Source: an uncultured Oscillospiraceae bacterium (GTDB lineage Bacteria > Bacillota > Clostridia > Oscillospirales > Acutalibacteraceae). From it: a stretch of 41,301 nt of DNA. Below the pieces are notes generated by a model. That model saw nothing but the letters and a program-made list of their open reading frames with translations. It was not told where the DNA came from and made no database searches. The position numbers were made by a program, and so were the translations under genes. The stretch is from positions 1-41,301 of the forward strand of contig UQRS01000006.1 in NCBI GenBank assembly GCA_900543525.1, written 5' to 3'. Each line of letters starts with the position of its first letter. Within the stretch, counting starts at the first letter, position 1. This document shows, piece after piece, positions 33,968 through 41,301 of the stretch.

Positions 33968-36060
33968 TTTTGCAAAACCTCCTGCTTCGAAGCCTGTTTC
34001 GGTTTAAAGCCCGCGCTGGTCGCGCAGACCACTTTGTCCAGCAACATCAACATGGACGGCAGAATAAGGATAACCGACAGCATGCTGACAATCGCACCTC
34101 TCGCCATCAGATTACACAGCGAGCTGATGATATCCACATCGGAGTAGACCGCCACGCCAAAGGTAGCCGCGAAAAATCCAAGTGCGCTGACCACAACGGA
34201 AGGAATCGACGCCGCCAGCGCCGTCGTGATGGAGGTACGCTTATCCTGTCCCAGCGAACGCTCCCTCTTGTACCGCGTGGTCATCAGAATGGCATAGTCC
34301 ACCGTCGCACCCAGCTGAATGGTGCTGATACAGATCGGCGCAATAAAGGGAAGCGACGTTCCGGTGTAGTACGGCAAACCGAGGTTGATGAAGATGGCAA
34401 ACTCAATCACCGCAACCAGAATCACCGGCAGCGAGCCGCTCCGGAAGACGATCGCGATAATCAGGAAAATTGCTGCAATCGACAGCCAGTTGACCACCTG
34501 GAAATCGTGATCGGTCACTTCAATCAAATCCTTGGTGCAGGGACCCTCGCCGATCAGCATGCCGGTGTCATCATACCGTTTAAGAATTTCGTTAATCTGT
34601 GTAATCTGTGCATTGACTTCATCGCTCGCGGTTTTATATTCAGAGCTGACCATCAGCAGCTCATAGCGGTCTCCCTTGAGGATTCCGGTAATCGACTCGG
34701 GCAGAATCTCCTCCGGGACGAGGGAACCGACGACGCTGGATAAGCCCAGCGTTTCCTTCACGCCGTCGACCGCGTCGATCTCGGCCATCATGGCCTTCAT
34801 ATCCTTCTGCGACATGGAGGAGTCGGCCAGAATCATATGGGTGCTGCCCATATCAAATTCCTCCTGTAGCTTGCTGTTGGCAATGACATAATCCATGTCC
34901 TCCGGCAGCGCCTCTCCCAAATCGTAGTAAACGTTGGTGTTGAAATAGCCGAAGAGCGCCGGAATCAGGATAACCACAAACGCAATCGCAAACACCCAGG
35001 AGTGCTTCGTAACCCACCGGGACAAGCCGTCCATCTTGGGAAGAAGCTGACGGTGCCGCGTCTTTTCAATCGGCTTATCGAAAATCAGGATCATGGCCGG
35101 CAGCGTGGTTACGCAGCCGATCACGCCGAGCACAACGCCCTTCGCCATCACGATGCCGAGGTCGCGACCCAGCGTAAAGCTCATAAAGCAGAGCGCCAGG
35201 AATCCGGCCACCGTCGTCACCGAGCTGCCCACAACCGAGGTCACGGTATGCGCAATCGCGTGGGCCATCGCGCGGTTTTTATCTCCCGCGAAGCGCTGCT
35301 TCTGCTCGGAGTAGCTGTGCCACAGGAAGATGGAGTAGTCCATCGTCACAGCCAGCTGCAAGACGGCCGCCAGAGCCTTGGTTATGTAGGAAACCTCTCC
35401 CAAAAAGAAGTTGCTGCCGAGGTTCCAGACAATCGCCATACCGATGCTGGCCAGGAACACAAAAGGAATCAGGAAGGAATCCATAAACAGCATCATCACC
35501 AGAGTGGCCAGCAGCACCGCAATCGCGACATACACCGGCTCCTCCCGCTCGCAGAGATCTTTAAGGTCGGTTACCAGCGCCGACATACCGGTGACGAAGC
35601 AATTCTCCCTGGCGATGGCGCGCACATCCCGGATGGCGTCCATAGTCTCATCCGCGGAGGTGGCGGTGTCGAAGAAGACGGCCATCAGCGTAGCGTCCCC
35701 GCTGTTGAAGGCCTGCACATACTTGTCGGGCAGCAGCTCCATCGGCACCGAGATATCCATCAGGCTGTCATACCAGATGACCGACTCAACATGCTCCACC
35801 TGCTCGATCTGCGTTTTGAGGGCGGAGACCTCCTTCGGCTCCATCCCCTCCACAATCACCATAGAGAAGGCGCCTTTTCCAAAATCCTCCAGCAATATGT
35901 TCTGCCCGATGACGGTGTCCATATCCTCCGGCAGATAGTCGAGCATATCATAGTTGATACGCGTGTTCAGAATGCCAAAGACGGACGGAATCAGCAGCAG
36001 CACCGCAATTACCAAAATCGGGATCCGGTATTTCACGACGCCCTTTCCGAATTTTATCAT
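33964..36060 (-). CDS. MMPL/RND-superfamily exporter
   Basis: A 698-residue transporter with two MMPL units, about 12 membrane segments and two extracytoplasmic loops (about 35-175 and 375-505). GAVSMLSVILILPSMLMLLDKVV near the end and the repeated DYSIFLWHSYSEQ / DYAILMTTRYKRER segments after helix 4/10 are hallmarks; these Asp-Tyr pairs form the proton relay. Such proteins export lipids, siderophores, lantibiotics or surfactants using the proton gradient; the cargo is unknown. It overlaps the HdeD-like gene upstream and the heptad protein downstream, each by 4 bp. Confidence 0.92.
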   Translation of the reverse strand: MIKFGKGVVKYRIPILVIAVLLLIPSVFGILNTRINYDMLDYLPEDMDTVIGQNILLEDFGKGAFSMVIVEGMEPKEVSALKTQIEQVEHVESVIWYDSLMDISVPMELLPDKYVQAFNSGDATLMAVFFDTATSADETMDAIRDVRAIARENCFVTGMSALVTDLKDLCEREEPVYVAIAVLLATLVMMLFMDSFLIPFVFLASIGMAIVWNLGSNFFLGEVSYITKALAAVLQLAVTMDYSIFLWHSYSEQKQRFAGDKNRAMAHAIAHTVTSVVGSSVTTVAGFLALCFMSFTLGRDLGIVMAKGVVLGVIGCVTTLPAMILIFDKPIEKTRHRQLLPKMDGLSRWVTKHSWVFAIAFVVILIPALFGYFNTNVYYDLGEALPEDMDYVIANSKLQEEFDMGSTHMILADSSMSQKDMKAMMAEIDAVDGVKETLGLSSVVGSLVPEEILPESITGILKGDRYELLMVSSEYKTASDEVNAQITQINEILKRYDDTGMLIGEGPCTKDLIEVTDHDFQVVNWLSIAAIFLIIAIVFRSGSLPVILVAVIEFAIFINLGLPYYTGTSLPFIAPICISTIQLGATVDYAILMTTRYKRERSLGQDKRTSITTALAASIPSVVVSALGFFAATFGVAVYSDVDIISSLCNLMARGAIVSMLSVILILPSMLMLLDKVVCATSAGFKPKQASKQEVLQK

Positions 36061-36665
36061 TTGCGAGGCTCCTCCTCTTCTGTATCGATTTCGATGTAGG
36101 TTTCAGGCCCCTGTTTGGAATCGCGCACCGCCCGAACCGTATAGGCCGCGACAATCAGGTTCTGTATCCCGTCCACGGCAAGCGTAACGCCGAGCAGAAT
36201 CATCAGAGCCTCCGCCCCGGTGAAGGGGTCGATGATCAGGAAGAGGCCGCAAAAGCCGGTCAGCAGCGCCAGCAGCAGTATACCCCACCAGCGGCTGAGG
36301 CCGAACCGTCTCGCATCGAAGGCGGTCTGCAGCTTAAACACGCCGTCCATCAGGATAAACACACCTATAATAACCGGCGTCATAGCGGCCACACCGGCCG
36401 GATGAATCAGGATCAGAATGCCGGCAACCAACGCAAAGATTCCAAGTGCGAAATCAAACTGAAACGCCAGCCGGAACAGATCCTTTGAAAAATAACCGAC
36501 CAGCTTGACAACGCCGAAAACGGTCAAAAACGCGCCGAGAATATAACAGACGGTCAGCAGCGACGTCTCCGGGAAGATGGCCAGCAGTACGCCCAGCAGG
36601 ATCATAACACAGGAGGTTATGATATAGGCCCGCTTGGCCCTTTTGATGAATTCCACGATGAACAC
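36057..36665 (-). CDS. HdeD/DUF308 family membrane protein
   Basis: A 202-residue protein with six membrane segments in three pairs, the DUF308/HdeD layout: GVLLAIFPETSLLTVCYILGAF, ALVAGILILIHPAGVAAMTPV and LLALLTGFCGLFLIIDPFTG (each split by loops), with the family's repeat 'xxGxxxxxxP'. The tail is acidic (EIDTEEEEP). HdeD is linked to acid stress in E. coli; here it leads an operon with the MMPL exporter, suggesting a common membrane stress response. Start ATG 36665 has AAAGGAG about 7 bp upstream, and a good promoter. Confidence 0.9.
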   Translation of the reverse strand: MFIVEFIKRAKRAYIITSCVMILLGVLLAIFPETSLLTVCYILGAFLTVFGVVKLVGYFSKDLFRLAFQFDFALGIFALVAGILILIHPAGVAAMTPVIIGVFILMDGVFKLQTAFDARRFGLSRWWGILLLALLTGFCGLFLIIDPFTGAEALMILLGVTLAVDGIQNLIVAAYTVRAVRDSKQGPETYIEIDTEEEEPRK

Positions 36666-36690
36666 TCCTTTCTCTTTTTACCGCTGTACA

Positions 36691-36719
36691 TTGTAGGCCA
36701 TAGGGGCAAAGACTGCAAC
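36691..36719 (-). promoter_or_regulatory. Promoter of the HdeD-MMPL-heptad operon
   Basis: On the minus strand TTGCAG (36714-36719), 17 bp, TACAAT (36691-36696). A TACA-ATG-TACA direct repeat overlaps the -10 and start site and might be a repressor site for the TetR protein; weak evidence. Confidence 0.75.
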
Positions 36720-36725
36720 GGACAG

Positions 36726-36763
36726 AAAAACCCCGGTGCATAAAATTCATGCACCGGGGTTTG
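36726..36763. terminator. Terminator between tetR and the MMPL operon
   Basis: A perfect 14-bp stem (36728-36741 with 36749-36762, 7-nt loop) with A's on the left, so on the minus strand it ends in TTTTTCTG. It ends tetR transcripts just before the operon promoter. The remainder of 36764-36892 shows nothing. Confidence 0.85.
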
Positions 36764-36892
36764 AATTGCCCAAATTTCAGACAAACGGAAGAAAATGCCC
36801 AAAACACAAGGAGACGCGCTTTTCCCTAACGCGGCGCGCTCTTCACGTTCGAAAAACACGCAGGGCTTTTGCAAAGATCGGGAGCGTATACT

Positions 36893-37462
36893 TCAGCGCG
36901 CAGCCTTCTCCCGGCTGACCCGCTCAAAAATCGTGCGGATGTTGCCGTCAAGCAGCTTGCCCAGGCGGTGGATCACCGGCTCAGGCTCCTCCTTCATGCC
37001 GTTTTGCAGCCACTCCTGCACGATGCCCAAAACGGCATGCTTATAAAACAGGGTCACCAGCCGGACATCCTCCTCCGACACCGAGAGGCCCTCCGCCTGC
37101 TGCCGGACAAATCGGATCATCATATCCTCCGTCACCCGGTAGAGATAGCGCTCCAGCGCTTCCCGATTGAGCGAGTTATAGATATGATAGATGGCGCGCT
37201 TGTTCTCCAGCGCAAACCGGGTGGAGTGAATCAGCCCCTCCTGCCAGCTGCTGTAGGTCAGGTTGGCGTCGATGATGTCGGCGGCCTCGGCTTCAAAAAC
37301 ATCCTCCAAAAGAGCGTAAATATCCCGGTAATAATAATAAAAGGTGTTCCGGTTTACGCCGCAGTCCTCGACGATATCCTTCACCGCGATTTTATCAAAC
37401 GGCCGTTCGTTCAACAGCTTTACAAAAGAGGCGACAATCGCCTTTTTGGTAAATTGAGACAT
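36893..37462 (-). CDS. TetR/AcrR-family transcriptional regulator
   Basis: A 189-residue regulator. Helix-turn-helix at about 8-52: FTKKAIVASFVKLL, then VKDIVEDCGVNRNTFYYYYRDIYALL. The rest is helical and holds a ligand/dimer domain of the TetR_C type seen in DhaS-like regulators. Start ATG 37462 has AAGGTGGGG upstream. It is encoded just upstream of, and on the same strand as, the HdeD-MMPL operon, separated by a terminator; it most likely controls that exporter operon, by family habit. Confidence 0.92.
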   Translation of the reverse strand: MSQFTKKAIVASFVKLLNERPFDKIAVKDIVEDCGVNRNTFYYYYRDIYALLEDVFEAEAADIIDANLTYSSWQEGLIHSTRFALENKRAIYHIYNSLNREALERYLYRVTEDMMIRFVRQQAEGLSVSEEDVRLVTLFYKHAVLGIVQEWLQNGMKEEPEPVIHRLGKLLDGNIRTIFERVSREKAAR

Positions 37463-37598
37463 GCAGCCCCACCTTTCCCGGTTGCCCGTAAAGCACTTTT
37501 CCTATCCATATGGCAGGGCGATCCAAAACATGCCCCACCCATTCAAAACGCAAAGATTCCACTTCCCGCACAAGCGGAAGAAGCAGTCTCGCCAAAGC

Positions 37599-38219
37599 CT
37601 AATCGGCCCGATACGCCTCCATCAGGCGGGAGACCAGCGCCATCGACTGCTCCGCGTAGACGGCAGCCTTGGCGTCCCCCTCCAGCGCGTTGCCATCGTA
37701 CCCCCGCACGCAGAGGTACCAGGCCGTCGGCAGCACACTGCCATAGCGGCTTTGCACAGCCGCCTCCAGCGGCGTCCCGTGCAGAGAGAGCGCCCGCCCC
37801 TCCTTCGCGTCGAAGCCGTCCACCCTGTCGAACAGTCCCATGGCATCCAGGTTGGTAAAAGAAGCCTCATCCAAAATAAACAGCACCGTCTCCGGCATGG
37901 TGAGGCGCGCCTGCAGCTTGCCGAGCTGGTTGATCCGCACATTGTCGTTGCTGCCATAGGTGCAGTTGATCATCTCAATTGTAACGGCGCCGTCCCCGTT
38001 CAAATCCTCGCCGAAGCGCGCCAGCTCACCGGCCAGAAGATCGGCCGTCGGCTCCTCCACAACGGTGGCCATATTCAAAACGATGGCATAATCATACGAT
38101 TCCTTCGCGGCGCACTGAGAAAAAAGCACAGCCAAAATCGCGATCACAATCACCGCCACAATGGTATGTACCTTATAATAATACCAGAAATTGCCGAGCC
38201 TCTGGCGGATTTTCTGCAC
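37599..38219 (-). CDS. Membrane-anchored hypothetical protein
   Basis: A 206-residue protein with a basic N-terminus (IRQRLGNFWYYYKVHT), one hydrophobic segment (about 17-35) and a soluble outer domain of ~170 residues with mixed alpha/beta pattern; I do not recognise the domain. The FWYYYKVHTI start is seen in several uncharacterised Clostridia proteins. Start is GTG 38219 with AAGGAG about 10 bp upstream. It precedes tetR on the same strand by 136 bp; TetR and this gene may share a transcript. A possible promoter (TTGAAA, 17 bp, TAAGGT on the minus strand near 38285-38313) is weak. Confidence 0.75.
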   Translation of the reverse strand: MQKIRQRLGNFWYYYKVHTIVAVIVIAILAVLFSQCAAKESYDYAIVLNMATVVEEPTADLLAGELARFGEDLNGDGAVTIEMINCTYGSNDNVRINQLGKLQARLTMPETVLFILDEASFTNLDAMGLFDRVDGFDAKEGRALSLHGTPLEAAVQSRYGSVLPTAWYLCVRGYDGNALEGDAKAAVYAEQSMALVSRLMEAYRAD

Positions 38220-38363
38220 AGGCCTTGCGCTCCTTCTCTCACAGCATAAATCCCCGGGTCATACAAACGCCCCTAAGCACCTATACCTTATCACATCCGA
38301 CCGTATTTTTCAACCCGCCCGACAGAAAGTTTGCAAAAAGGCGGGTTTTGTTAAAATTTCTTC

Positions 38364-38392
38364 TTGCAAAGCGCAAAGAGGTGTGCTATAAT
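38364..38392 (+). promoter_or_regulatory. Promoter of rpsB-tsf
   Basis: TTGCAA (38364-38369), 17 bp, TATAAT (38387-38392). Transcription should begin near 38399, leaving a 127-nt leader. Confidence 0.88.
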
Positions 38393-38445
38393 TTTTTAGC
38401 TATCGTGGGAAACTACGGTAAGTATTACACACGCTCCGCGATTAA

Positions 38446-38484
38446 CGGGCAGGTGCCGGCCTTTCTTTTCTGGCCGGTGACCCG
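38446..38484 (+). promoter_or_regulatory. Structured leader of rpsB
   Basis: A hairpin with GCCGGCC/GGCCGGT (38455-38461 with 38472-38478), a pyrimidine loop and an outer CGGG/CCCG stem (38446-38449 with 38481-38484). It lies 42 bp before the rpsB start, where S2 autoregulatory leaders are found in bacteria. I cannot match it to a named leader family from memory. Confidence 0.5.
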
Positions 38485-38525
38485 CTGAGATGACCGGGGC
38501 GGCGGAAAAACCGGAGGAGAAAAAC

Positions 38526-39263
<738 letters not shown>

Positions 39264-39287
39264 GCAGAATCCGGTAAAAAACGCAAC

Positions 39288-39324
39288 AATGCCCGCCCGG
39301 GCAGCTTCCCGGCGGGCATTTTCC
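39288..39324 (+). terminator. Hairpin between rpsB and tsf (partial terminator)
   Basis: A 10-bp stem AATGCCCGCC/GGCGGGCATT with an inner GGG/CCC extension, followed by TTTTCC. It lies 25 bp after rpsB and 40 bp before tsf. It should reduce, not stop, transcription into tsf, a known way to set S2 and EF-Ts levels. Confidence 0.7.
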
Positions 39325-39364
39325 AAAAAGCTCTATTTAAAAATAATCGGGAGGTAGAAATATT

Positions 39365-40267
39365 ATGGCATTTACTGCAAAGGATGTCCAGGCCCTCCGG
39401 GAGAAGACCGGCTGCGGCATGATGGACTGCAAAAAAGCGCTGGTAGAGTGCGACGGCAACATGGACGCCGCTGTTGATTTCCTGAGAGAGAAGGGCCTGG
39501 CTCAGGCTGCGAAAAAGGCAACCCGCGTCGCTGCGGAAGGCATGGTTTACGCTGCGGAAATCGACGGCGTCGGTGTCGTTGTCGAAATCAATGCCGAGAC
39601 CGACTTTGTCGCAGGCAGCGACGGATTCAAGGCTCTGACCAAGAAGGTAGCCGGCGTCATCGCCCGGCAGAACCCGGCTGATGTCGACGCTCTGCTCGAG
39701 TGCAAGGAGGATGGCCAGACGGTCTCCGAAATGGTGCAGGAGCTGTTCCTCTCGGTGCGGGAGAACATCAAAATTCGCCGGTTCGAGCGGTACGAGGGCG
39801 TGGTTTCCACCTACACCCACGGCGGCGGACGGATTGGCGTTATGGTAAAGTTTGACACCACCGACGAGATTGCCGCGGCCGACGCCTTTAAAGAGGCGGC
39901 CAAGGATGTCGCCATGCAGATTGCGGCGATCAACCCCTCTTATCTGGATGAGGCTTCCGTCCCGGCCGACGTGCTGGAGAAGGAGAAGGCTATCCTCACC
40001 CAGCAGGTCATCGACGAGGGCAAGCCTGAGGCCATCGCGCAGAAGATCGTTATGGGCAAGATCGGCAAGTTCTATAAGGAAAACTGCCTGATGGATCAGG
40101 TGTTCGTCAAGGACGGCGACTACACCGTTTCAAAGTACCTTGCCAAGGTCGCCGGCGAGCTCGGCGGCGAGATCAAGGTTGTTTCCTTTGTCCGGTTTGA
40201 AAAGGGCGAGGGCATCCAGAAGCGTGAGGACAACTTTGCTGACGAAGTCGCCAGCATGGTGAAATAA
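39365..40267 (+). CDS. tsf: Elongation factor Ts
   Basis: A 300-residue guanine-nucleotide exchange factor for EF-Tu. N-terminal UBA-like part with VQALREKTGCGMMDCKKAL (6-24, split) and the EF-Tu-contacting EINAETDFVAG (about 74-84), then the two core subdomains and the C-terminal module. Length is normal. Start ATG 39365 has GGGAGG 10 bp upstream. Followed by a strong terminator. Confidence 0.97.
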   Translation: MAFTAKDVQALREKTGCGMMDCKKALVECDGNMDAAVDFLREKGLAQAAKKATRVAAEGMVYAAEIDGVGVVVEINAETDFVAGSDGFKALTKKVAGVIARQNPADVDALLECKEDGQTVSEMVQELFLSVRENIKIRRFERYEGVVSTYTHGGGRIGVMVKFDTTDEIAAADAFKEAAKDVAMQIAAINPSYLDEASVPADVLEKEKAILTQQVIDEGKPEAIAQKIVMGKIGKFYKENCLMDQVFVKDGDYTVSKYLAKVAGELGGEIKVVSFVRFEKGEGIQKREDNFADEVASMVK

Positions 40268-40283
40268 GCAGCGTTAAAAAAGA

Positions 40284-40326
40284 TAAACGCCCGGCTGTCA
40301 AGAAAAACAGGACAGCCGGGCGTTTT
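40284..40326 (+). terminator. Terminator of the rpsB-tsf operon
   Basis: A perfect 15-bp stem (40285-40299 with 40311-40325), 11-nt loop and TTTT. Confidence 0.9.
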
Positions 40327-40344
40327 GCATAGCCGGAAAAACCG

Positions 40345-40385
40345 AAACCGGCCTTTGCGAATTTTTCCGCAAAGGCCGGTTTTTC
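40345..40385. terminator. Bidirectional terminator next to the HlyIII gene
   Basis: A perfect 15-bp stem (40345-40359 with 40368-40382, 8-nt loop) with T's at the right. On the minus strand a partial T run (CGGTTTTTC after GGTTT) follows, so it most likely ends the HlyIII gene and backs up the tsf terminator. Confidence 0.8.
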
Positions 40386-40439
40386 AATTCACATTGCGTT
40401 TTACATGATGAAAGAGAAAAGAGCTCCGCCCTCCCCTTC

Positions 40440-41120
40440 TCACCGCAGCGGGAGGACATACAGCAAAATCATAAAGAAATGCAGGATACTCCCCGCCAGC
40501 ACAAACAGGTGAAAAACCGAGTGCATGTAGCGGCGCTTCTTCCCCAATCCATAGAGAATCGCGCCGAGGGTGTAACAAATCCCGCCGGCAAAAAGCAGCA
40601 CCGTCCCGGGGAGCGTCAGCGCCTCTGCCGTCATGCGGAAGGCGAAGATGATGCACCATCCCATTCCGAGGTAGCAGATCATCGAAAAAATTTTGAATCC
40701 CGCAAGGTCGATGGCGTTGAACACGATGCCGATCGCCGCGCAGCCCCAAACGATTCCGAAAATCGTCCAGGCCGCCGCAGGATGTACCGGCCGCAGCGCT
40801 ACCAGTGTGATCGGCGTATAGGTTCCCGCAATCAGCAGAAAAACCGAGCAGTGATCAATCACCTGAAACACCTTTTTGGCCATGACCGGCCGCAAACCGT
40901 GATAGATGCTCGACATTGTATACAGCACAATCATCGTGCCCCCGTACACCGCGCCGGAGACAATGCCCCAGTGATTTCCGCGCATCGCCGCCATAATGAC
41001 GCAGAGGACCAGCGCCGCCACAGCAAACGCGCCCCCGACAATATGAGAAACCATGTTGAAAATTTCTTCTCCCCGGGTATAGTCCGGCAGCCTGCGATCC
41101 GCAAGACGGGTTCGTTTCAT
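40440..41120 (-). CDS. Hemolysin III/PAQR family membrane protein
   Basis: A 226-residue membrane protein with seven segments, the HlyIII/YqfA family. The PAQR motifs are present: SSIYHGLRP after segment 2 (S and H), DHCSVFLLIAGTYTP, and the C-terminal HSVFHLFVLAGSILHF. The His and Ser residues form the family zinc site. In bacteria the role is in membrane homeostasis; lytic activity of HlyIII is not general. Start ATG 41120 (MKRTRLADRR) has GGGAGG upstream; the 43-codon extension is not family-like. The 181 bases from 41121 to the end hold no supported gene. Confidence 0.93.
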   Translation of the reverse strand: MKRTRLADRRLPDYTRGEEIFNMVSHIVGGAFAVAALVLCVIMAAMRGNHWGIVSGAVYGGTMIVLYTMSSIYHGLRPVMAKKVFQVIDHCSVFLLIAGTYTPITLVALRPVHPAAAWTIFGIVWGCAAIGIVFNAIDLAGFKIFSMICYLGMGWCIIFAFRMTAEALTLPGTVLLFAGGICYTLGAILYGLGKKRRYMHSVFHLFVLAGSILHFFMILLYVLPLR

Positions 41121-41301
41121 GACATATTCCTCCCAAACCATGTGATATATCCTATGTACCGCCAACCGGCGCGTATGCCTTTTTTCAGAAGGGAACACGC
41201 CGGACAAGGCGCAGGTCATTCCGAAAAAAGCAGCTTTTACAAAGTGCAATAGGATTCACGCTTATAAAAACCGTATCGCGCATTGTTTTTAACGATACTA
41301 C

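Overview
The window looks like a contig end from a low-G+C-ancestry but fairly G+C-rich Clostridia member, most likely a gut Oscillospirales/Ruminococcaceae-type anaerobe. The reasons are: TTG/GTG starts behind AGGAGG-type ribosome binding sites; clean TTGACA/TATAAT-like promoters; UPF0735 (PheB) next to hom-thrB-lysC; a dockerin on a secreted glycosidase; and a YhgE/MMPL cluster. This is inference from gene content; no 16S or other taxonomic marker search was possible. The first 43 bases are Illumina adapter, so the left end is an artefact of draft assembly.

Layout. 44-2.7 kb: truncated beta-galactosidase (lacZ-like) and alanine racemase. 3.0 kb: tRNA-Leu(CAA) with its own promoter and terminators. 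3.4-9.2 kb: a block of apparently lower G+C holding a PnuC-type transporter behind a strong promoter and attenuator-like leader, a UvrA2-type ABC ATPase with a Nim-type flavoprotein upstream of it, and a CPA2-type cation/proton antiporter controlled by a recognisable fluoride riboswitch. 9.4-16.9 kb: an AraC regulator, a secreted GLUG-repeat protein and a large secreted GH2 enzyme with two F5/8C (CBM32-like) domains and a C-terminal type I dockerin; with the truncated lacZ this points to glycan breakdown. 17.1-22.5 kb: an ABC importer operon that joins a PotD-like lipoprotein to ZnuC/ZnuB-like subunits, then the PcrA/UvrD helicase. 22.6-25.4 kb: a small Cys/Arg-rich membrane protein, a zinc-ribbon membrane protein and an AI-2E family permease.

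25.6-29.9 kb: PheB-like ACT protein, homoserine dehydrogenase, homoserine kinase and aspartokinase, ending in a strong terminator: the aspartate-to-threonine branch (threonine synthase is not in the window). 30.0-30.8 kb: glucosamine-6-phosphate deaminase broken by a single-base frameshift, then a methyltransferase and a degenerate repeat. 31.8-38.2 kb: an overlapping three-gene operon (HdeD-like, MMPL/RND exporter, heptad-repeat exported protein) next to a TetR regulator and an anchored hypothetical protein. 38.3-40.4 kb: rpsB-tsf with promoter, structured leader, internal hairpin and terminator. 40.4-41.1 kb: hemolysin III/PAQR-like membrane protein; the last 180 bases hold no gene I can support.

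The most notable signals are the fluoride riboswitch on a CPA2 antiporter, the PotD-ZnuCB hybrid operon, the pnuC leader, the dockerin GH2, the frameshifted nagB and the adapter contamination. I did not find CRISPR arrays, transposases, phage genes or an evident new defence system.
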